From Xenopus tropicalis (lineage: Eukaryota; Chordata; Amphibia; Anura; Pipidae): a stretch of 64,000 nucleotides of DNA. Of the stretch, positions 59,501 to 64,000 are shown piece by piece. The notes under the pieces are model-generated. The model was not told where the DNA came from, made no database searches, and saw only the letters and a program-made list of their open reading frames with translations. Every line of letters starts with the position of its first letter. The stretch's first letter is position 1. The stretch lies in contig NC_030678.2 in NCBI RefSeq assembly GCF_000004195.4, positions 86,216,904 through 86,280,903 of the forward strand. The letters run 5' to 3'. A program made the position numbers and the translations under genes.

Positions 59501-61268
59501 GCTTCTTTTAGTGGTTGTTACCTGGGCAGTTGCCATAATTTTTAATGCAGGCACACAAAGAATAGAAGGGAAGCAGATCCACTTTTCTCAGCCTGGCCGA
59601 AAAACGCAGGACTGAGAGAAGCAGATATACGATTTGTGTATAAATAAGTAAAAAACCACTGCAATTTTGTAATGAATGTATATTGCAAAGTTGCTTAGAA
59701 TTGTTTTCTTTTTTAAGTAAATTATGTTGAGGAGGCAACATGGAGGCAATGACACATAAAGCCAAAACTAATATATAATATATATATATAGCACAACAGA
59801 ACGATCTATATATCAAACATACAAATTACATACCAATGGTGACCAATATAGGAGGTACAATCTAAAAGGAGATACATGAAAGTTAGATATCTCACCTTTA
59901 GCTGGTAAAAGTCATCTGTACCATCCTTCCGTGCCAAGCACTGAACAATACTGGGAACTGGAGAGTTTCCTAAACGAGGCCCTATAAGAAAAGTATAGGA
60001 ACATTTCTAAAGACATCTATTAAAATGTATTTCTCCACATAAGACAACCAAAGATTTTTTTTTTTTTTACCAGAACTTTGATGGGCAAAGTTTGATTCAA
60101 AGGCAATCATAAACAGATACCATCAGTAAGGCAAATGTCAATAAGACAAACTTTATTGATTCCAAACCAGTAGCTTGTGAGACGTGTTGCTCACCATCCT
60201 TTTTTTAAAAAATTCTGAGCTAGGAAAAACATTCATAGTGCCTATTTGGCAAAGCCTGGGAACTTTTTTCATGTATGCTTGGCTCCCCAAAAGATCATAG
60301 ACCCCTTAACCACAAAAAGCACTACTAAAGTTAAAAAGTTCCCAGTGAAGCCAAAAAACTGCCTTCCAGTATCATATGATTCCACAAGTTCATGGACTGG
60401 ATCATGAAATTCACCAGAGGATTTTATGGGGCCCCCACCTGGACAGCTCCCATTTATAGTAAATTCAGGTAATGCTGCCTAAATGCATTTTCAAAAGGAG
60501 ATCCAAAACATAAAAATTAACAGAAACAAATTATTTTTGGGCACATATACATATTAGAGTAATGTTCAATTTCTAGGAGTTCTGACTAAAGAGTTGCTGA
60601 GCCGAAAGCCTGGTATCAGCAGTCTACAGTTGCTTGTTTTGTTAATATTTAATATTTTAATTTCTATTTGGATTTAAAAAGTCATGCTATAGGTCCCTGT
60701 TAATTTGGCAAAAAGAAAAACAGATAAAATGTAAATTCACATTCTTTTAACTTTCCAAATTATTCTGTGCATCATGTTTGTGAAGGTTCTCATTCATTTT
60801 AAATTGAGAAAGCCAGTCAGATGACTGGTGAAACATCTTTAAAAGCACAGCAAGTCCAGTTTTATTTTATTTATTACTACAAATATCCCTAGGTAATTTT
60901 GCAGTTACCTTTGTCTTGGCAACCACTTTGTGTGACTTTTTGTCTATAAAGCGTCCTTTTATTGTCCTACTTCTACAGGACTATTGTTACTACAAGGGAT
61001 ACCTACAGTCAGGTTGAAAACTATGCTGTTTATAGCATCTTTTTAATAACAAATATAGAATTAAACAAATTGAGAAACACAGTACACACTTGACTCAAGT
61101 AATGATACTAAAAATACTTTTCATTATGTAAAAAGGAGAAAGGGTTAAACATTTACCTAGAATGAATGGCCCTGCCCTCTTAGCATTACTTCCAGAGATG
61201 CTACTGCAGAGAGCTTTGGACCTTGCTGAGGTCTCTCCGGCATCCCTTTCAGATGCTCTCCTCTTCAT
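47316..61268 (-). CDS. stk40: stk40, serine/threonine kinase 40 (pseudokinase), complete coding region in ten exons
   Basis: Coding exons in order: 61268-61157, 59981-59896, 58828-58685, 58460-58233, 57753-57701, 54075-53960, 51322-51178, 49650-49531, 48491-48410 and 47561-47316. All introns have GT donors and AG acceptors. Phases join without a break to 1,332 bases, 443 residues plus TAG. The product matches my memory of vertebrate STK40 (SHIK; human about 435 residues) along its whole length. The kinase-like domain spans roughly residues 35-332. There is no canonical glycine loop. The probable VAIK lysine is K66. HRD is intact (H195-R196-D197). The DFG position is N216-F217-C218, so metal and ATP binding should be lost. 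In the tail, V348-P349-D350 fits the VP motif used by COP1-binding proteins. Known roles of STK40 are COP1 E3-ligase binding, damping of NF-kB and p53 signalling, and cell differentiation. The C-terminus differs from the mammalian protein after Gln-Arg-Tyr-Leu. Confidence 0.95.
48410..48491 (-). CDS. stk40: stk40 coding exon 9 (residues 335-362), COP1-motif region
   Basis: Acceptor 'tgtgtttctag', donor 'caagag|gtaaaa'. It encodes [13 protein letters not shown]. The VPD core matches the VP(E/D) motif recognised by the COP1 WD40 domain. That this stretch is the binding site in this protein is inferred. Confidence 0.94.
48838..48985. mobile_element. hAT-type MITE remnant in an stk40 intron
   Basis: 'tgatccccaagcagtggctt', 'gtgagcaacatgtt' and 'ctcaccaaccccttggatg' are words of a common Xenopus element. 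Only one end is recognisable. A weaker relative lies at 60155-60260. Confidence 0.5.
48990..49475. mobile_element. TTAA-element relative in an stk40 intron
   Basis: It shares order and wording with 53268-53831: 'actaaagaagtaggctagaa', 'cacattatgtttt', 'agcttctcaacagctgc' and 'ccatattcatttttag'. Both termini are eroded, so it is older than the 53268 copy. It lies between coding exons 8 and 9. Confidence 0.65.
49531..49650 (-). CDS. stk40: stk40 coding exon 8 (residues 295-335)
   Basis: Acceptor 'ttttcctgtag', donor 'tcatg|gtgggt'. It encodes [15 protein letters not shown], the conserved end of the kinase C-lobe. The donor choice is fixed by the next exon, which completes Trp335. Confidence 0.95.
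49687..49935. mobile_element. MITE, cgataacgcttatcgcg type
   Basis: 'gaatcactaaaggtcgataa', 'cgcttatcgcgtgc' and 'ttttttgcgttaaaa', with complementary 'gcgataaacg', form a foldback element just upstream of coding exon 8. The same family is inserted in the Tc1-like element at 56257-56395. Confidence 0.55.
50596..50897. mobile_element. palindromic MITE, copy in an stk40 intron
   Basis: 'ccccttatccggaaacccgt' through 'taccttgtacttgatcccaa' to 'cccttatccggaaaacccc'. This is the inverted orientation of the family seen at 38184-38514. Confidence 0.75.
51178..51322 (-). CDS. stk40: stk40 coding exon 7 (residues 247-295)
   Basis: Acceptor 'tgttcttttag', donor 'ccaga|gtaagt'. It encodes [15 protein letters not shown] (kinase subdomain IX) and Gln-Phe-Pro-Phe-Tyr-Asp. 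It is the strongest single-exon match to STK40. Confidence 0.96.
51788..52432. mobile_element. TTAA-flanked element carrying a C-rich minisatellite
   Basis: It is flanked by TTAA at 51784-51787 and 52433-52436. The ends 'aggagaaggaaag' and 'ctttccttctcct' are inverted repeats. No transposase is present. It sits in the intron between coding exons 6 and 7. The ORFs of 97-134 codons inside come from the minisatellite. Confidence 0.8.
51985..52140. repeat. ~31-bp C-rich minisatellite, five units
   Basis: 'cctgccacaaa' recurs at 52001, 52031, 52062, 52094 and 52125, each followed by a run of six to nine C and 'aagctc'. It lies entirely inside the TTAA element. Confidence 0.9.
52437..52798. other. 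intronic segment between TTAA elements, possibly itself an element
   Basis: The right end 'acatgtcctttaa' is the inverse of the left end of the element at 59414 ('ttaaaggacatgt'). The left side shows no matching terminus, so a complete element is not shown. Confidence 0.35.
52803..53263. mobile_element. TTAA-flanked foldback element, long arms
   Basis: It is flanked by TTAA at 52799-52802 and 53264-53267. The ends 'agaataagtaaacc' and 'ggtttacttattct' begin arms of about 180 bp that stay complementary through 'gtcagaaggtattctt' and 'ggagtggagagcc'-type words, broken by an A22 run at 52983. It is non-coding. Confidence 0.85.
53268..53831. mobile_element. TTAA-bounded element abutting the previous one
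   Basis: It starts directly after the TTAA at 53264-53267 with 'agaagaactaaagcc' and ends 'gggttgcgttctcct' before TTAA at 53832-53835. A truncated relative is at 48990-49475. The ends are similar but not long inverted repeats, so family assignment is tentative. Confidence 0.6.
53960..54075 (-). CDS. stk40: stk40 coding exon 6 (residues 208-247), altered DFG and activation segment
   Basis: Acceptor 'cctgttctag', donor 'cagtg|gtgagt'. It encodes Thr-Asn-Phe-Cys-Leu-Gly-Lys where active kinases have Asp-Phe-Gly, and Gly-Ser-Pro-Ala-Tyr-Ile-Ser-Pro-Asp where they have APE. Both support a pseudokinase. Confidence 0.94.
54560..54812 (-). mobile_element. tRNA-derived SINE, minus orientation
   Basis: Read on the plus strand it runs 'cagtccctgtcccagttga', 'cttacaacctaag', 'ttatcaggagccaag', 'ggagtgcaggaggaaacc', 'gaacatacaaattcc' and 'attgcaccaccatgctgccc'. 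On the minus strand it therefore begins with a tRNA-like head ('gggcagcatggtggtgcaat'). It lies in the intron between coding exons 5 and 6. The three ORFs across it are artefacts. Confidence 0.65.
55770..56727 (+). pseudogene. Tc1-like transposase pseudogene
   Basis: The N-terminal part (from about 55770) carries an in-frame TGA early in the DNA-binding region and frameshifts after it. The C-terminal part is open at 56470-56727 (85 codons in that frame). The segment with the first two catalytic Asp residues is deleted and replaced by MITE-like sequence at 56257-56395. It cannot make a working enzyme. Confidence 0.85.
56257..56395. mobile_element. MITE fragment inside the Tc1-like element
   Basis: 'gattcactaaagtgcgataa' and 'tgcttttttgcgttaaaac' match the MITE at 49687-49935. 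It ends 'tgcgttaattagcat'. It sits at the place where ~300 bp of transposase sequence should be, so insertion went with deletion. Confidence 0.6.
56869..57700. other. stk40 intron sequence, no feature assigned
   Basis: Intronic between coding exons 5 and 6. It contains T- and A-runs near 57200 and 57520. No coding exon or recognisable element is seen. Confidence 0.4.
57701..57753 (-). CDS. stk40: stk40 coding exon 5 (residues 191-208), catalytic loop
   Basis: A 53-base exon with acceptor 'atttttacag' and donor 'aagag|gttagt'. It encodes [10 protein letters not shown], an intact HRD catalytic loop. It is too short to stand out as an ORF. Confidence 0.94.
57754..58232. other. stk40 intron between coding exons 4 and 5
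   Basis: AT-rich intron with a GTATGT donor and a 'tttttacag' acceptor on the minus strand. No repeat or other gene is recognised. Confidence 0.5.
58233..58460 (-). CDS. stk40: stk40 coding exon 4 (residues 115-190)
   Basis: 76 whole codons, acceptor 'ttgtttgctcag', donor 'cacaag|gtatgt'. It encodes the end of the N-lobe and the start of the C-lobe, with Cys-Leu-Cys-Ala-His-Asp-Phe and Val-Val-Glu-Ala-Leu-His before the catalytic loop. Confidence 0.95.
58685..58828 (-). CDS. stk40: stk40 coding exon 3 (residues 67-114)
   Basis: 48 whole codons between the acceptor 'cccccccaag' and the donor 'ttccag|gtataat'. It encodes Glu-Glu-Arg-Gly-Asp, the Lys-Met-Leu-Leu-His-Thr-Glu-Tyr helix and Val-His-His-His-Gly-Leu-Phe. 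The acceptor tract is unusual: seven or eight C residues directly before 'aag'. Confidence 0.92.
58867..59895. other. stk40 intron between coding exons 2 and 3, with repeat fragments
   Basis: Contains the SINE-type tail 'tatttatttatatagcacca' at 59128 (about 59123-59220) and a TTAA-type element beginning at 59414. No other gene is seen. Confidence 0.45.
59414..59740. mobile_element. TTAA-type element, right end eroded
   Basis: It begins after TTAA (59410-59413) with 'aggacatgtcaaaccc' and contains the inverted words 'caagcaacttttcaatggga' and 'attgcaaagttgctt'. The right terminus is not recognised. The 102-codon minus ORF over it has no domain. Confidence 0.5.
59896..59981 (-). CDS. stk40: stk40 coding exon 2 (residues 38-66)
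   Basis: Acceptor 'ttcttatag', donor 'ctaaag|gtgaga'. It encodes the degenerate glycine-loop region (Pro-Arg-Leu-Gly-Asn-Ser-Pro) and ends at Lys66, the probable equivalent of the VAIK lysine. Confidence 0.93.
59982..61156. other. stk40 intron between coding exons 1 and 2
   Basis: No gene. 60155-60260 ('aaaccagtagcttgtgagac', 'gttgctcacc', 'catagtgcctattt') is probably a decayed copy of the element at 48838-48985. The rest is unassigned AT-rich intron. Confidence 0.4.
61157..61268 (-). CDS. stk40: stk40 coding exon 1 (residues 1-38)
   Basis: Starts at ATG with Met-Lys-Arg-Arg-Ala-Ser, the conserved STK40 N-terminus, and ends in Gly-Pro-Phe-Ile-Leu plus one base of Gly38 before the donor 'ctag|gtaaat'. 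The exon itself begins at 61276 after the acceptor 'tatttttcttag'. The N-terminal 34 residues are basic and rich in Ser and Ala, and lie ahead of the kinase-like fold. Confidence 0.93.
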
Positions 61269-61276
61269 CCTCTCAT
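61269..61276 (-). other. stk40: stk40 5' UTR end in coding exon 1, with an overlapping mini-uORF
   Basis: Directly after the AG acceptor the exon reads ATG AGA GG before the main ATG. The upstream ATG opens a three-codon frame (Met-Arg-Gly) whose TGA (61267-61265) overlaps the main start as ATGA. The main start at 61268 is chosen because the following residues match the conserved STK40 N-terminus. Confidence 0.6.
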
Positions 61277-62190
61277 CTAAGAAAAATAAAGAGAAACATC
61301 AGGTTAAGCAAGAGATTGCTTCTTTACCCACAGCAAGCGTACCCTCTCAAGCAGCACGTCAGTTCCTCCACCTACTCATTTTACAGACTGTTCCTAAGCA
61401 CACAATGCTCATCAGATAAAGCTCACATGGTGTATACAGCAAACTGCTTTAGCCTACCTTACTGTGGGTTAATATTTTTATTAATAAAACGCTTTAGCAT
61501 AAATTAGCATTTGAAATCCAATCCAAACTATTGGCAAATTCTACAAGAGAACCACTTTGCTCTGTTCATACTAATTAGGCAACCTACACAGATGCTGTAC
61601 AAGCAATAAGTTACAGGTGTCTGCAGCTTTGGTTTACAGGTATGGTTACCGTACTTTGGAAACATAAATACAAAGTAGTGGACTTTGCACACTGTTAAAA
61701 GCTCATGACCTCTGTTGTACACTCAATGAACCTTGCCAAGTGTTTCATCATTTATATAGCTGGCACATAATCTCTTCATTTAAAGCCAAATAAGAAATGT
61801 ACTTGCTACAGACTTCACTGTCTTTGTAACCATGCAAAATTCACCCAAACGAATTAATATGCATACATACAGTGGCGTTTGAAATTTTGTAAACCTTTTC
61901 GAACAATGCATTATTAGTGCACAGTAGTAGGATTTTCAACAGAAGTCCATTTTCTGATTTGTCTATAACAAGTGTAAATCCCTTTAAGTTCCCAGATACC
62001 AACACATCACTTTAGCAAAAGATGTTATTTCACAAACTTGGGTACACTGTGGACCTTTTATGAAGACCCCATTGCTTCATTATTTATCAGTTGTTTTTAA
62101 GTTATTTTGAGCTGCATGAACTTCTAGCATTGGGCCATGTACTTTACTGCAGAGGGTAAAAAAAGTGCTTAAATTCTATAGTCCAGTCCT
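61277..62190. other. stk40 5' intron or upstream sequence
   Basis: No exon recognised; the 5' non-coding exon of stk40 must lie further right, here or beyond the window. 'cagtggcgtttgaaattttg' at 61870 resembles a single Tc1-type terminus but has no partner end. Confidence 0.35.
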
Positions 62191-62448
62191 TAAGGGCAGT
62201 GACACACGGGTAGATTAGTCGCCACGCGACTTCTTCGTTGTCACGGGCAACTAATTACCCCGCAATGCCATTCCACCAGCTAGAATGTAAATCGCCGGAG
62301 GGACGACATACGCGGCACCATGATTTGCCAAAGTCTCCCGAAGTTTCCTTTCAAGGCAACTTTGACAAATCGCGTTGCCGGATAAGCCATCCCACCAGCT
62401 ATTTCAATTCTAGCCGGTGGGATGGCATTGTGGGGAGATTAGTGCAAC
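62191..62448. mobile_element. GC-rich MITE (gattagtcgc type)
   Basis: It starts 'gggcagtgacacacgggtag' then 'attagtcgccacg'. Internal 'gccattccaccagctag' and 'ctagccggtgggatggc' are complementary, and it ends 'ggggagattagtgcaact'. It makes a local CpG-rich patch that should not be mistaken for a CpG-island promoter. Confidence 0.65.
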
Positions 62449-62454
62449 TAAAGT

Positions 62455-63345
62455 GGTAAAGGGGATGGAAGATTTAAGTATGAGGTTAGACTGACCGAGG
62501 TTGGGGTTTTCTTCTCTGGAAAAGAGGTGCTTTCGAGGAGACATAATTACTCTGTACGTACAGTAGAGGGGATAATAGGCAGATAGGGGATGTTCTTTTT
62601 TCCCATAAAAACGATCAGCGCACCAGAGGCCACCCCTTTAGATTAGAGGAACGGAGCTTCCATTTGAAGCAGCGTAGGGGGGGTTTCATGGTGAGGGCAG
62701 TGATGTTATGGAATGCCCTTTCTAGTGATGTTGTAATGGCAGATTCTGTTAATGACTTTAAAGGAAAAGTAACACAAATGTTTTAAGTAAAAAAATCTAT
62801 TCTACCCTGCTCCAATAATTGCCTTATCCTTCCCAGCATTTATTATTTTAAATGCTTTATTAGAAAATACCTTGTAAAAATGTTGCATCTCATTTCAAAT
62901 ATGGCGATCCAGAAGATGCAGAATCCACTATGCAACAATCAACATCTCCACCAGCAATCGATCATCGCATAGTGGATTCTGCATCTTCTGGATCGTCTTA
63001 TTTGAAATGACCGGATACAACGTTTTTACAAGGTATTTTCTAATAAAGCATTTATAATAATTAACGCTGGGAAGGATAGGGCAATTATTGAATCAGGGTA
63101 GAATAGATTTTTTACTAAAATTTTGTGTTATTTTTCCTTTAATTGGGGCCTGGATGAGTTCTTGAACAAGCATAGTATCCAAGGCTATTGTGATACTAAT
63201 ATCTACAGTTAGTATTAATAGTTGTATATAGTTTATATGTGATAGTATAGATTGGTAAGTATAGGTTTGTGTTTGCTGGGTTTACTTGGAAGGGTTGAAC
63301 TTGATGGACTTTTTTCAACCCTATGTAACTATAAGTTTAACTATA
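62455..63345 (+). mobile_element. CR1/L2-like LINE 3' fragment, split by a TTAA element
   Basis: Plus-strand frames read Val-Arg-Ala-Val-Met-Leu-Trp-Asn-Ala-Leu-Ser-Ser-Asp-Val-Val and Ala-Asp-Ser-Val-Asn-Asp-Phe, the conserved C-terminal end of ORF2 in frog non-LTR elements, with frameshifts upstream. After the inserted element the frame continues Trp-Gly-Leu-Asp-Glu-Phe-Leu. The tail 'gggttgaacttgatggac' and 'tttcaaccctatgtaact' is the usual 3' end. It is dead: truncated, frameshifted and interrupted. Confidence 0.75.
62762..63138. mobile_element. TTAA-flanked foldback element inserted in the LINE
   Basis: TTAA at 62758-62761 and 63139-63142. The ends 'aggaaaagtaacac' and 'gtgttatttttcct' are inverted, and long arms follow, including 'gatccagaagatgcagaatc' and its inverse. 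377 bp, non-coding. A relative is at 43735-43950. Confidence 0.88.
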
Positions 63346-64000
63346 AAAATGAATGCAATTTTTTCAATTGTAAAAGTGCTCAGAGAAATCCTGAGCAAGT
63401 TTGCATTTGTCTCAGCTTTGAGTTTAGATGCCCTTTAAAATGGTTCTAATTGTGCACTATAAGGGGTATATTTATCAGGCTGTGTAAAAAGTGGAGTGAA
63501 ACATGTGTGGTCATAAACTGAATTTATTTCATTATAAGTTTGAATCTACAGTATTTTCATAAATTAAATGTGTATGAATGAACAAACAATACACTTTAAT
63601 CACTAACATGTTATTAACCGGCCTGAATGTTTATGGAGTGTGTGGGGAAAACAGAGTACTCAAAAAATCTAAATACACATGGAGAACATACAAACTCCTT
63701 GCAGGTAGTGCCCTGGTTAGGGTTGCCTCCTGTTTAGTTGGCTGGTTCAAGATCCCCCGTTCAGGTTCCAGAGCATGTGAAACGTGACAAAAATCCCTTC
63801 CTCTCTTAACCACAAAATGTCATAACCCAAATGGCTGTGGCCCATTCCTAAAGCCCATAGGACTACCACTGTCAGCACGCCTCACCCCTAAAGTCATTGT
63901 CCAGCCCCCTCTGTCCAGGCTTTGGCCCCAACCCTAGCTTCTCCTATGACGGGGCTATGAAATTCTGAAAGTGTACTCATTATTATAAGTGACTAAAATT
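63346..64000. other. unassigned sequence with a SINE fragment
   Basis: No gene is supported. At 63640-63735 'cacatggagaacatacaaac', 'tccttgcaggtagtgccctg' and 'gttaggg' match the tRNA-derived SINE body in minus orientation. 'aaggggtatatttatca' at 63461 resembles one end of a MITE. Confidence 0.45.

Noticed and set aside
61870..61900. Second Tc1-like element
   Set aside because: Only one terminus-like word is present, with no partner end and no transposase remnant.
62191..62448. CpG island or promoter of stk40
   Set aside because: The GC-rich patch is a MITE with inverted arms; no promoter element or exon was found with it.

Overview
The window looks like nuclear DNA of a vertebrate, most probably a clawed frog (genus Xenopus; the species is not resolved). 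The reasons are one intron-rich protein-coding gene that I recognise as stk40, and a dense background of transposon remnants of the kinds that dominate Xenopus genomes: TTAA-flanked foldback elements, hAT-type MITEs, a Tc1-like element, tRNA-derived SINEs and a CR1/L2-like LINE tail. There is no prokaryotic gene organisation and no CRISPR array. Nearly all short ORFs in the window are chance ORFs or shadows of repeats.

Region by region. 1-4560: old tandem repeats (a ~35-bp minisatellite, then a decayed ~390-bp tandem repeat) and a (TA)-rich microsatellite. 4600-27610: a 23-kb satellite array of about 77 head-to-tail monomers of ~290-298 bp, nearly identical in the core and degenerate at both edges. 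27330-34672: a ~5.25-kb tandem segmental duplication of the array's right edge plus ~2 kb of flanking DNA. Its second copy carries a small second array (30413-32850) of the same satellite. A diverged single monomer-like segment lies in the flank of each copy. 34690-38514: locally duplicated modules holding SINE and MITE copies. 38515-42940: MITEs, some nested, and mostly unassigned sequence.

47316-61268 (minus strand): the complete coding region of stk40 in ten exons. Every exon has AG/GT boundaries and the splice phases all join, giving 443 codons plus stop. The protein is a pseudokinase: the HRD motif is present, but the DFG motif is replaced by Asn-Phe-Cys. It has a C-terminal tail with a VPD motif that fits COP1 binding. 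The 5' non-coding exon(s) and the promoter lie to the right of the coding start and were not found. The 3' UTR runs left from 47315 to an uncertain poly(A) site, possibly as far as ~42,940. The introns hold TTAA elements, a broken Tc1-like transposon and SINE fragments. 61277-64000 is 5' intron or upstream sequence with a LINE fragment split by a TTAA element.

The most unusual material is the satellite. Its monomer can fold into nested stems, its edges keep variants that are rare in the core, and the boundary was duplicated together with flanking DNA that contains a monomer relic. I do not recognise this satellite family. Repeat family names given below rest on memory of sequence signatures, not on a database search.
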